Notes under the pieces: generated by a model | The model's database searches: none | What the model was told of the DNA's origin: nothing | The model's input: only the letters and a program-made list of their open reading frames with translations | Made by a program: the position numbers and the translations under genes | Origin: DASRJG01 sp032124015 | GTDB taxonomy: Bacteria; Acidobacteriota; Polarisedimenticolia; Polarisedimenticolales; DASRJG01 | Direction of reading: 5' to 3' | NCBI GenBank assembly: GCA_032124015.1 | Contig: JAQBEH010000124.1 | Coordinates: forward strand, 1-64,000 | DNA length: 64,000 nt | Shown here: piece by piece, positions 1 through 7,657 of the stretch | How the letters are laid out: each line of letters opens with the position of its first letter | How positions within the stretch are numbered: position 1 is the stretch's first letter

Positions 1-708
1 CAGCGGAACTTCCGCCGTTTTTGCTTCTGCCGTGGTCCCGTGGAACAGGATGCGCCCTTCGTGAAGGAACGCGATGCGGTCGCCGACGGCGAACGCCGAA
101 TGGATGTCGTGCGTGACCACGACCGACGTGACCCCGAGCCGTTTCTGCAGGCTTCGAATCAAGTGGTTGATCGTGTTCGCCGTGATCGGGTCGAGTCCCG
201 TCGTCGGCTCGTCGTAGAGAATCGCGGCGGGGGCGAGTGCGATCGCGCGCGCGAGCGCGACCCGCTTGCGCATGCCGCCCGACAGGTCCGACGGCATCAA
301 ATCGAGGACCCCTTCGAGCTCGACCAGACGCAAGACCTCCTCGACGCGGGCGCGGATCCTGGCCTCATCCCAATCGGTGTGCTCGTCAAGCGCGAACGAC
401 ACGTTCTCGCGCACGGTCATCGAGTCGAACAGGGCCCCCGACTGGAAGAGCATCCCGACCTTTTTGCGGGTTTCCAGAAGCCCGTCCTCGCTCAGCTCCG
501 AGATCTCGACACCTTCCACGAAGACCTGACCCGCGTCGGGGCGGAACAATCCGACGGCGTGCCGTAGCAGCACGGACTTCCCGGAACCGCTCCCGCCGAG
601 AACGACGACCGTCTCGCCACGGGAGACGTCGAGGTCCACTCCGCGCAGAACCTTGTTCGGGCCGAAGGCCTTCTCGACGGCGACGAAGCGGAGGTAGAAG
701 TCGGACAC
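1..708 (-). CDS. mlaF: Phospholipid ABC transporter ATP-binding protein MlaF (partial, C-terminus off the window)
   Basis: This is the ATPase of the Mla retrograde phospholipid transporter, acting on the cytoplasmic face of the inner membrane. The frame is open to the window edge (236 codons), so perhaps 15-30 C-terminal residues are missing. Visible motifs are Walker A GGSGSGKS (about residues 38-45), a Q-loop in FQSGALFDSMTVRENV, the signature LSGGMRKRVALARA, Walker B ILYDEPTTGLDP and the switch His in VVVTHD. The signature variant and the 'ALFDSMTV' loop are typical of MlaF rather than amino-acid or lipoprotein ATPases. I chose GTG at 708 because GAGG lies 7 bases upstream; an in-frame TTG at 720 is an alternative. 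The gene follows mlaE with 8 bases between stop and start, so the two are co-transcribed. mlaD would be expected beyond the left edge. Confidence 0.93.
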   Translation of the reverse strand, partial: MSDFYLRFVAVEKAFGPNKVLRGVDLDVSRGETVVVLGGSGSGKSVLLRHAVGLFRPDAGQVFVEGVEISELSEDGLLETRKKVGMLFQSGALFDSMTVRENVSFALDEHTDWDEARIRARVEEVLRLVELEGVLDLMPSDLSGGMRKRVALARAIALAPAAILYDEPTTGLDPITANTINHLIRSLQKRLGVTSVVVTHDIHSAFAVGDRIAFLHEGRILFHGTTAEAKTAEVPL

Positions 709-716
709 GGGGTGCC

Positions 717-1472
717 TCAAATGAGAAGGAAGATTTTCGTGAGGAAGAAATCGGCCACAATGATCGCAATCGAGGCGGTCACGACGGTGTTCGTCGTGGC
801 TTTGCCGACGCCGTCGGCACCCCCGGTCGCGGCGAGGCCGTTGTAACAGGCGATGATCCCGATGAAGATTGCGAAAAAGACGCTCTTGCCGATGCCGCTG
901 GTGACGTCTTCGATCCGGAGCGCCAGGAGGACGTGGCTGACGAAATACGCGCGGCTCTGTCCGATCTCGCTGATCGCCATCACCATCCCGCCGAATAGGC
1001 CGACCACATCCGCCAGCACCGTCAACAGGGGAAGCGCGATGACCAGCGCCCCGACGCGAGGGACCACGAGCTTCTTCACCGGATTCGCCGCGAGCACGCG
1101 CAGCGCGTCCACCTGCTCGGTCACCGTCATCGAACCGATCTCCGCGGTGATTCCCGCGCCGACCCGGCCCGCAACCATCAGGGCCGTCAGCACCGGTCCC
1201 AACTCGCGAACGATGGACAGCGCGAGCAGATCGCCGACGAAGGATTGCCCCCCGTACGAGGACAGGGAGTAGGCGGTTTGTACGGCGAGCACCATCCCGG
1301 TGAACAGCAACGTGACGTTGGTGATCGTGAGGGACTGCACCCCGAGGTGTTCGAGCTGATCGACCCAGAGCGAGCCCTCGAAGGGACGTCGGAACCCCAG
1401 CCGAAGGGCATCCCCGGCCAGAAGGGCCAGTCCCCCTAGCTCGGAGAGCCAAGAACGTATCAATCCCCTCAT
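717..1472 (-). CDS. mlaE: Phospholipid ABC transporter permease MlaE
   Basis: This 251-residue integral inner-membrane protein is the permease partner of MlaF. The MlaE/YrbE family core is clear: LSIVRELGPVLTALMVAGRVGAG followed by the ITAEIGSMTVTEQVDALRVL stretch around residues 85-130, and then several long hydrophobic segments ending in LTKIFLLI. Length matches the family (about 250-260). ATG at 1472 is the only sensible start; the Shine-Dalgarno is weak. The gene overlaps nothing and leads directly into mlaF. Mla systems keep phospholipids out of the outer leaflet of the outer membrane, which fits the LPS and LpxH genes elsewhere in the window. Confidence 0.95.
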   Translation of the reverse strand: MRGLIRSWLSELGGLALLAGDALRLGFRRPFEGSLWVDQLEHLGVQSLTITNVTLLFTGMVLAVQTAYSLSSYGGQSFVGDLLALSIVRELGPVLTALMVAGRVGAGITAEIGSMTVTEQVDALRVLAANPVKKLVVPRVGALVIALPLLTVLADVVGLFGGMVMAISEIGQSRAYFVSHVLLALRIEDVTSGIGKSVFFAIFIGIIACYNGLAATGGADGVGKATTNTVVTASIAIIVADFFLTKIFLLI

Positions 1473-1524
1473 CGTGAGGCGGAAGGATAGGTGCCGACCT
1501 CCGGTGGGTCAAGCATCAATGATT

Positions 1525-1917
1525 TCAGTTACTTAACCGGACTGCGCGTCGCCATACAACGATCGTCCAGGCGGCGAGGGCGAGATCCGCCAGGCCGAGC
1601 GCGAGAAAGGTCGCGGGGCGCCCACCGGCCCAGGCCCAGATCAACAGCAGGAATCCGAGCGTGCGGCCGCCCGCCGAGATCGGCGCGATCGCGCGATACC
1701 GTTCCGGCTCGCGCGAGGCGGCGGCGTAGAGTCCCGCCAACACGAGGAGGAAGACGCCGTTCAGGTAGAGGTAGACGGGATCGTCTGGAACCTTCAGGCC
1801 GAGAATCGCCGCCGCGGAGCGCGTGAAACCCAGGATGGCCACGCCGAAGACGAGGTCGTATGCCGACCCGAGGGCGAGCACGATCCCGACCGTCCGCCAG
1901 CCCCCACCGTGCGTCAT
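1525..1917 (-). CDS. Small multi-pass membrane protein of unknown function
   Basis: The 130-residue product has about four hydrophobic segments (GIVLALGSAYDLVFGVAILGF, VYLYLNGVFLLVLAGLYAAA, a third around LGFLLLIWAWAGG, and FLALGLADLALAAWTIVVW). It has no signal peptide other than the first helix. The start is ATG at 1917, with a strong GGGGGGA purine tract 6-8 bases upstream; longer in-frame starts would run into the plsC promoter. The layout resembles small DoxX-like or SPW-type four-helix proteins, but I see no diagnostic motif and cannot name a family. It lies between mlaE (same strand, about 50 bases on) and divergent plsC, so a role in envelope lipid handling is possible but unproven. 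Confidence 0.75.
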   Translation of the reverse strand: MTHGGGWRTVGIVLALGSAYDLVFGVAILGFTRSAAAILGLKVPDDPVYLYLNGVFLLVLAGLYAAASREPERYRAIAPISAGGRTLGFLLLIWAWAGGRPATFLALGLADLALAAWTIVVWRRAVRLSN

Positions 1918-1929
1918 CGCGATCCCCCC

Positions 1930-1962
1930 TTGCCCCACAGGATAATCGAGAGCGCATATACT
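1930..1962 (+). promoter_or_regulatory. Candidate promoter of plsC-like gene
   Basis: A TATACT -10 hexamer at 1957-1962 lies 10 bases before the ATG at 1973. A TTGCCC at 1930-1935 could serve as -35, but the spacer of 21 bases is long. If the -10 is real, transcription would start 3-5 bases before the ATG, giving an almost leaderless mRNA. No Shine-Dalgarno is visible before the ATG, which agrees with this. Confidence 0.4.
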
Positions 1963-1972
1963 CCGCCGCTCC

Positions 1973-2698
1973 ATGCTGCGCGGCCTATTCACCATCCTGA
2001 CGTTCGTCGTCGTCACGACCGTTCTCGGACTCGCCGCAATCGTCGCGGGGATCGTCACCGGCCGGACCACGGTGGTCTTTCGCTTCGGCCAACTCTGGTC
2101 GAAGGCTCACCTCAGGGCGATGGGGATCGCGCCGGTCTATTCGGGTCTCGAACACGCCGCCGGAACCAGTCCCAGGATTTTCCTGGCGAATCACCTCTCG
2201 ACCCTGGACACCTGGGTGATGGTGCCCGCCTTGCCGGTGACGACACGCTTCATCTCAAAGCGCACCATCTTCTGGATCCCCGTGCTCGGTCAGGCCATGA
2301 CGGTCGCCGGGTTCATCGCCATCGACCGGCAAGATCGCGCGGGCGCGATTCGCAGTCTGGGCCGCGCCGCCGAGAAGATCCGGCAGGGCGCGTCGGTCAT
2401 CCTCTTCCCGGAGGGGACCAGAAGCCGCAACGGCCGACTCCAACGGTTCAAGAGAGGGGCATTCCACTTGGCGATCGAGGCCGGGGTTCCCGTGGTTCCC
2501 GTGGCGATTTCAGGGACCTACCAGGTGGTCAAGCCGCGTTCGATCATCGTTCACCGCGGGCCGGTGAGCGTGACCTTCGCTCCGCCAATCGACGTCGCCG
2601 ATTACGCGGACGATATCGAAGGACTTTTGGCCAAGGTGAGAGAAGAGATCGCGTCGCGCCTCCCGGCGGACGAGCTTCCGGAGGCCGAGGGGCGCTAG
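1973..2698 (+). CDS. plsC: 1-acyl-sn-glycerol-3-phosphate acyltransferase (PlsC family)
   Basis: This enzyme transfers an acyl chain to lysophosphatidic acid to form phosphatidic acid at the inner membrane. The 241-residue sequence has an N-terminal hydrophobic anchor (LFTILTFVVVTTVLGLAAIVAGIV), the catalytic NHLSTLDTW (HX4D, about residues 64-69), the substrate-binding FPEGTRSRNG, and the later VVPVAISGTY block. These are acyltransferase motifs I-IV in the usual order and spacing. It is divergent from the small membrane protein and converges on the asnB-like gene; the two stop codons interlock in CTAG at 2695-2698. PlsC-family paralogs can acylate other lysolipids, so substrate is inferred. 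Confidence 0.92.
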   Translation: MLRGLFTILTFVVVTTVLGLAAIVAGIVTGRTTVVFRFGQLWSKAHLRAMGIAPVYSGLEHAAGTSPRIFLANHLSTLDTWVMVPALPVTTRFISKRTIFWIPVLGQAMTVAGFIAIDRQDRAGAIRSLGRAAEKIRQGASVILFPEGTRSRNGRLQRFKRGAFHLAIEAGVPVVPVAISGTYQVVKPRSIIVHRGPVSVTFAPPIDVADYADDIEGLLAKVREEIASRLPADELPEAEGR

Positions 2699-4476
2699 TA
2701 CGTCGAAACGCCGAACGCCTCGAGCACGGACAGAGCGATTCTGCGCGCGCCGAGTCCACCGCGGAGGGAAGGAGCGTCGCCGTCCGCGAGCGCCCGGGCC
2801 GTCGGAATCGTGAAGCCGGTCTTGGTGCGCGACGCGACCTCCGCCGGGAGCTCGGGTGCGCATTCGCGCGCGATGGCGCCTTTCCCCGCACGGCGAGCCG
2901 GTTCGAACCCGAGCGCCGCGATCTGGTCGCGCAATCTCATGTCCACGAACGGCACGCGAAGCTCGAGCGAGTGCGCCATCGACGCCCAATCCGAATCCCT
3001 CAACAGTTGATTGCGCATGTAGAGCGCCGATTCCATCAGATGGACCGCGACCCAGGGGTCGTTCGCGGCCGGCGCGCTCCCGATCGCGGCCCGCGCCGCA
3101 GACACGGGATCCGACTCGAGAAGTCCCGCGACGGCCAGGTCCTCTCCGACGAGGCCCGGCAGTTCCTCCGGCAAGAAGATCCCGCGCCGGAGGAAATACG
3201 CGCCCGGGATCGAGCCCCCGTAGCGCAAGAGACCCGAAAGCTTCGGACGCGAGCGGCCGAAGCGTCCCGTCACAGCGTTCCACGCCGCGGGCAGTCCCGG
3301 AAAACGCGCGAGCGCGCGTGCGCGGCGGGACCAAGCGGGAACGTCGCGAAAGCTCTCGTAGCCGCCGAACAACTCGTCGCCGCCCAACCCCGAAAGGACG
3401 ACCTTGAATCCGGCATCGTGGGCCACACGGCTGACGACGTACGTATTGAACCCGTCAATGCTGGGCTGATCCATTGCCGCGAGGACCTGGGGCCACAATC
3501 CGCGGAGGTCCTCCCGCGTCAGTGTGCGCTCCTCGTGCCGCGTTCCCAGGACGCGCGCGATGGCGGCGGCCTCCGGTCCCTCGTCGGACGGCGTTCCGGC
3601 GAGTTCCGCGAACCTCATCGTCAGCGTGGTCAAAGGGTCCCTCGTGGCGCGTTTGGCGAGCGCCGCGATCACGCTGGAGTCGATCCCCGCCGAGAGAAAC
3701 ACGGCGACCGGGACATCGGCCACGAGATGGGCGCGTACCGAATCCTCGAGAGCGTGCACGATGTCGGAGCACGGCGCCGTTTCGAGCACGCGCAGATCGC
3801 GGAAGACCCGAGGGTGGTCCACGCGGCCCTCCTCGACGACGACAACGTGGCCCGCCGGGACCGCGCGGACCGCCTTCCAGATCGTGCGCGGCTCCGGGAC
3901 GCTGCCCCACAGCAGAAAGCCGGTGATCGCCGCCGGATCGAGCTCACGACCGACCCGTCCGCCGGCTTCGAGCGCCTTCACTTGAGACGCGAACTGGAGC
4001 CAGCCGTCCTGCTCGACCATGTAGAGCGGCTTGATCCCGTAAGGATCCCGCGCCAACACGAGACGTCGCGAGAGAGAATCCCAAATCGCGAGGGCGAACA
4101 TCCCCCGGAGCTTCCCGAGCATCGCGGTCCCCTCTCGCGCGTAGAGCGCAAGAATGACCTCGCTGTCGCTCGTGGAGACGAAGCGCGCACCGTGGCGCTC
4201 GAGCGCCGCCCGAAGTTCCTTGTAGTTGTAGATCTCGCCGTTGAAGACCAGGCGGTAGCGCCCCCCGTCGTACTCCATCGGCTGCGCGCCCGACTCGGAG
4301 AGATCGATGATCGCGAGCCGTCGGTGCCCGAGCGCGATCTCCCCGTCGGGCGAAACCCACAGGCCCTCGCCGTCCGGGCCACGTGTCGCCATCGCATCGC
4401 GGGTGCGAACGGCCACGTCGGGATCGACGGGCAAAGCGTCGGAACGGAGGCGCAGGATGCCGTTGATGCCACACAT
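2695..4476 (-). CDS. asnB: Asparagine synthase (glutamine-hydrolysing), AsnB type
   Basis: The N-terminal class II glutamine amidotransferase domain begins MCGINGILR, leaving Cys as the N-terminal nucleophile after Met removal; I therefore set the start at 4476 although the frame is open further upstream. RLAIIDLSESGAQP, the FNGEIYNYKELR block and SDSEVILALYARE follow. The C-terminal synthetase domain has the PP-loop FLSAGIDSS (about residue 250) and LSGLGGDELFGGY. Length, 593 residues, is normal. The gene starts 4 bases after the GT4 glycosyltransferase ends. AsnB homologs in polysaccharide loci often amidate sugar or uronic acid carboxyls rather than make free asparagine. That is a plausible role here, but sequence alone cannot separate the two. 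Confidence 0.92.
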   Translation of the reverse strand: MCGINGILRLRSDALPVDPDVAVRTRDAMATRGPDGEGLWVSPDGEIALGHRRLAIIDLSESGAQPMEYDGGRYRLVFNGEIYNYKELRAALERHGARFVSTSDSEVILALYAREGTAMLGKLRGMFALAIWDSLSRRLVLARDPYGIKPLYMVEQDGWLQFASQVKALEAGGRVGRELDPAAITGFLLWGSVPEPRTIWKAVRAVPAGHVVVVEEGRVDHPRVFRDLRVLETAPCSDIVHALEDSVRAHLVADVPVAVFLSAGIDSSVIAALAKRATRDPLTTLTMRFAELAGTPSDEGPEAAAIARVLGTRHEERTLTREDLRGLWPQVLAAMDQPSIDGFNTYVVSRVAHDAGFKVVLSGLGGDELFGGYESFRDVPAWSRRARALARFPGLPAAWNAVTGRFGRSRPKLSGLLRYGGSIPGAYFLRRGIFLPEELPGLVGEDLAVAGLLESDPVSAARAAIGSAPAANDPWVAVHLMESALYMRNQLLRDSDWASMAHSLELRVPFVDMRLRDQIAALGFEPARRAGKGAIARECAPELPAEVASRTKTGFTIPTARALADGDAPSLRGGLGARRIALSVLEAFGVSTY

Positions 4477-4480
4477 CGTC

Positions 4481-5638
4481 TCAGTTCCGCCCCGCAACGA
4501 CGGTTGCGTAGAACTCAGCCATGCGCAGAGCAAACGAGGGCCACGAGAAAGCCTCGATCATCCAGCGCCGACCCCGCTCCCCCTTCGCGGCGCGAGCTTC
4601 GGGGGAGGTCGCCAAGGCGTCGTCGATCGCCGCCGCCATCCCTTCCACCGTAGGCTGGATCCACCAGCCGCAGTCGCGGTCGCGCAAGCCGCGCCACGGC
4701 GTTCCGGTGGATGCGATGACGGGGACACGGTGCGCGAGCGCCTCGACGACCACGTTGCCGAAGTTCTCCGTCAGCGACGGCAGGATGAGACAAACCGACG
4801 TCGCGAGGAGGCGGTTCAACTCCTCACCTCCCACGAATCCGGCGAGCCGCACACTGCCGGCGACCCCGAGTTCGGCAATCGTCCGCTCGACCTCGGCTCG
4901 ATGTCCGTGATCGTCCGGCCCGGCGAATACGAGCCGCGCGTCGCCATGACGCGGCGAGACGGAGGCCCACGCGCGCACGAGGGGAACCACGTTCTTCTTC
5001 GGATGAATGCGCCCGACGAAGAGCACCGTCGGAGCGGCCGCGGGCACGCTCGTCCAACGCACGAGATCGTCGTCCGAAGGCACGGCTACGCCGTTCGGCA
5101 CGATTCCGATGACCGCTCCCGGAATGAGCGCCGTCACATGTTCGCGCTCCATGTCCGAGGTCACATGGAAACCGGCGGCCTGTTTGAGCGCGCGGGAGCC
5201 GCCGAAGCGAAAGTACAACGCCTTCTTCCGAGGGCTGAATATGAGAGCGTCGGGATCGAGACTGCCGCGAGGAGAGATGACGAGAGGGACCCCTCGTCGG
5301 CGTGAGGCGGCGGCCGCGGCGAGGTTGATCCACGAGAAGATATACGTGACGTGGATCAGATCTGCGCTTTCGGCCTCCCGCACGATCGTGCGCCAGGCAT
5401 CCCACGAGAGATCGGCGGTATTCGGAATGCGGCGTCCGTAGTAGACGGGAACCCCGTCGTGCTCGATCCAGCGACCCGCCGGCACGTCGAGGGTCTTCGG
5501 GCCGTTGCCGTTCGTGGTGATGACCCGGACGTCAACGCCGCCCGCCCGCAAGTTTCGGATCAAACGATGAAGTTGCTGCGGCGGCCCCGTGGGGAACTCC
5601 GCAGGCGGGTAGGCGGGGATCAGGTGAAGGACCCTCAC
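4481..5638 (-). CDS. Glycosyltransferase family 4
   Basis: The 385-residue GT-B enzyme probably adds a sugar to a surface glycan on the cytoplasmic side. The N-terminal half starts MRVLHLIPAYPPAEFPTGPPQQLHRLIRNLRAGG, the usual GT4 opening with a glycine-rich acceptor loop. The C-terminal half has VLFVGRIHPKKN, LVFAGPDDHG and the LPSLTENFGNVVVEALAHRVPVIAS block, where the E-x7-E pair that holds the nucleotide sugar is visible. Donor and acceptor are unknown. It is co-transcribed with the asnB-like gene and is divergent from the heptose operon. Confidence 0.9.
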   Translation of the reverse strand: MRVLHLIPAYPPAEFPTGPPQQLHRLIRNLRAGGVDVRVITTNGNGPKTLDVPAGRWIEHDGVPVYYGRRIPNTADLSWDAWRTIVREAESADLIHVTYIFSWINLAAAAASRRRGVPLVISPRGSLDPDALIFSPRKKALYFRFGGSRALKQAAGFHVTSDMEREHVTALIPGAVIGIVPNGVAVPSDDDLVRWTSVPAAAPTVLFVGRIHPKKNVVPLVRAWASVSPRHGDARLVFAGPDDHGHRAEVERTIAELGVAGSVRLAGFVGGEELNRLLATSVCLILPSLTENFGNVVVEALAHRVPVIASTGTPWRGLRDRDCGWWIQPTVEGMAAAIDDALATSPEARAAKGERGRRWMIEAFSWPSFALRMAEFYATVVAGRN

Positions 5639-5780
5639 GTTCTCACGTCCTCCGTGGCGGGAGTCGAGGCGACGTCATGGGTGAATTCGACGGAGCGCGC
5701 CCACGAGGTCGGCGAGTCTAGCACCGAGAACACCCGAACCGACGAACGGTACCGTGAGCCAGCCGAGCTGCGTTAGTCAC

Positions 5781-5809
5781 TTGCGGCAGGCTCGACCGCC
5801 GTCTAACTT
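5781..5809 (+). promoter_or_regulatory. Candidate sigma70-type promoter of the heptose operon
   Basis: TTGCGG at 5781-5786 and TAACTT at 5804-5809 are separated by exactly 17 bases. The -10 ends 10 bases before the ATG at 5820, the same spacing seen for plsC, so the transcript would be nearly leaderless. No convincing Shine-Dalgarno precedes the ATG. The hexamers are imperfect matches. Confidence 0.45.
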
Positions 5810-5819
5810 ATCCGTGACC

Positions 5820-6485
5820 ATGAGTGAGCCTCTCCATCAGCAGCCCGACACGAGCGAACTGTGTCGCCGGTATCCGGCGCTCACACCCTTGGCGGGCGAC
5901 CTTCTGCGTGCCTACGAACTGCTGCGCCGATGCGCCGCGGGCGGCCACAAGATCCTCGTGTGCGGCAACGGTGGAAGTGCCGCAGACTCCGAGCACATCG
6001 TCGGCGAACTGATGAAGAGCTTTGCCCACCGACGACCGATTCCGGCGGCCGATCGAGCACGACTGATCGAGATGTCACCGGACGCACAGGCGCTCGCCGA
6101 CGCGCTCGAGGTCGGCCTTCCTGCGGTTTCTCTCGCGGGACAGATCGGCCTGACCACCGCGTACGCCAACGACGTGGACTATGCCTACGGCTTCGCGCAA
6201 CAAGTCTACGGGCTGGGCCGACCGGGTGACGCGCTCATCGCAATCTCGACTTCGGGCAATTCCCGAAACATCGTGCACGCCTGTCGCACCGCGCGCCTCC
6301 GCGGCGTGGCCGTGCTCGGACTCACCGGGAACACCGGGGGCCGCATGGCGGATCTTTGCGACGTCGTCATCCGTGCTCCCGAGACCCAGACTCAACTCGT
6401 CCAAGAGCTGCACCTCCCGATCTATCATTGGCTTTGTTTTGCGCTCGAAGAGCATTTCTTCGGCGGGCACGGGCTGAAGTCGTAG
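5820..6485 (+). CDS. gmhA: D-sedoheptulose 7-phosphate isomerase (GmhA-type SIS domain)
   Basis: This is the first enzyme of ADP-heptose synthesis for LPS inner core, converting sedoheptulose 7-phosphate to heptose 7-phosphate. The 221-residue product is a single SIS domain with ILVCGNGGSAADSEHIVGEL (the phosphosugar loop, about residues 45-64), AISTSGNSRNIVHAC and LGLTGNTGGRMADLCD, and the C-terminal ELHLPIYHWLCFALEE block. The context of hldE and hldD directly downstream supports GmhA over the related DnaA-binding DiaA. ATG at 5820 is preferred; an in-frame GTG at 5814 is also possible. It is slightly longer than E. coli GmhA, with an insertion after GELMKSF. Confidence 0.9.
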   Translation: MSEPLHQQPDTSELCRRYPALTPLAGDLLRAYELLRRCAAGGHKILVCGNGGSAADSEHIVGELMKSFAHRRPIPAADRARLIEMSPDAQALADALEVGLPAVSLAGQIGLTTAYANDVDYAYGFAQQVYGLGRPGDALIAISTSGNSRNIVHACRTARLRGVAVLGLTGNTGGRMADLCDVVIRAPETQTQLVQELHLPIYHWLCFALEEHFFGGHGLKS

Positions 6486-6526
6486 CAGTCGCATCCCACG
6501 CGACGCGCGGCGCAAGACCGACGAAC

Positions 6527-7657
6527 GTGTTCAAGCTCAATCGCCATCGATCTCCCGATTCGCGGCTTCCGGAAAACGTCTGCGTCTTTCGCATCGGTCA
6601 TTTCGGGGACACGATCGTCGCCCTCCCGGCCATTCACCGGATCGCCGATCGGCACCCCGGCTCGAAGATCACGCTGATCACGAACGCTCCCTCGAAGGAC
6701 TCCTTCGTCACCGCTTGGGACGTGCTCCGACACACGGGCATTTTCGACGATGTTTTGTTCTACGACACCGCGCGCACTCGCCAACACCTCGAATTGGCGG
6801 TCGCTTGTCGCAGGCTGCAGCCAGCGCACCTCTACTACTTGAGCCCGCCGCGCTCCGCCCCGCAGCTGCGAAGGGACAGGGCGTTTCTTCGACTGCTCTG
6901 CGGATTCCGCGGCATCACCGGAATCGATGGCCAATCGGCACCCAATCTGCGCGACGCGGCCGGGGAGTTGCTCGTTCTTCCGCGCGAATGCGACCGGCTC
7001 TTGCGGGTCGTCGAGGCGTCCGGCGTGTCGCCTTCTCCCCCTTTTTTGACCCCCCCGCCGGCGGCGGAGAACAAGGCCGCGGAACTGCTCCGGCCCTTCG
7101 CAGGCCGGCGGCTCGTCGCCATCGGGCCTGGGTCGAAGATGCCGGCGAAGAAGTGGTTTCTTGACCGCTATCTCGCGGTCGCGCGACGCATCGTGGACCG
7201 GTCTCCCAACGCGGCGCTCGTGATCTTCGGAGCACGCGAGGACCGCGCCGAGGGCGATCAGTTCGTGGCCGCCGTCGGCCCGGACCGCGCCCTCAACCTC
7301 TCGGGAGCCACCGACATCATCGAATCCGCTGCCGCGCTCGCGCGCTGTGCCTTTTACGTCGGGAACGATACCGGAACGATGCATCTGGCCGCGGTGATGG
7401 GTCTGCCCTGTGTCGCGGTGTTTACCTCACGCGAGAACCGAGACGTCTGGGCGCCGTGGGGAGATTCGCACACCATTCTGCGACGCGAACTCGGCTGCTC
7501 GGGCTGCATGCTGGAACGCTGCGAAGTCGAGCGGATGCGCTGCTTGGACCTGATCTCGACCGAGGACGTGTGGGCCGCAGTCGAACCGCACCTGAGGGCT
7601 CCGCGACGGGGCCCTTCGGACCGCCAACCTGCTACCCTCTACGGGGCCGACCAATGA
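6527..7657 (+). CDS. Glycosyltransferase family 9 (heptosyltransferase-like)
   Basis: The product probably transfers heptose from ADP-heptose to lipid A-core. The GT9 N-terminal signature is VCVFRIGHFGDTIVALPAIHRI. The C-terminal half has LVAIGPGSKMPAKKW, the VIFGAREDRAEG strand and YVGNDTGTMHLAAVMGLPCVAVFTS, which carries the donor-binding D/GTMH motif. The GTG at 6527 is the best in-frame start after the gmhA stop, giving 376 residues; it has only a weak Shine-Dalgarno, so the start is uncertain by some codons. The gene ends in an ATGA overlap with hldE, implying translational coupling. Confidence 0.87.
   Translation: MFKLNRHRSPDSRLPENVCVFRIGHFGDTIVALPAIHRIADRHPGSKITLITNAPSKDSFVTAWDVLRHTGIFDDVLFYDTARTRQHLELAVACRRLQPAHLYYLSPPRSAPQLRRDRAFLRLLCGFRGITGIDGQSAPNLRDAAGELLVLPRECDRLLRVVEASGVSPSPPFLTPPPAAENKAAELLRPFAGRRLVAIGPGSKMPAKKWFLDRYLAVARRIVDRSPNAALVIFGAREDRAEGDQFVAAVGPDRALNLSGATDIIESAAALARCAFYVGNDTGTMHLAAVMGLPCVAVFTSRENRDVWAPWGDSHTILRRELGCSGCMLERCEVERMRCLDLISTEDVWAAVEPHLRAPRRGPSDRQPATLYGADQ

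Noticed and set aside
386..769. 127-codon minus-strand frame at the left edge
   Set aside because: It is out of frame with mlaF, which carries all ABC ATPase motifs.
2899..2911. GGTTCGAACCC, a tRNA T-loop-like string
   Set aside because: It lies inside the asnB coding region and no acceptor or anticodon stem can be folded around it.
1909..4653. A 914-codon plus-strand frame across plsC and asnB
   Set aside because: It is opposite to and out of frame with two clear enzyme genes, is Arg/Pro/Asp-rich, and has no family resemblance; high GC removes stop codons from shadow frames.
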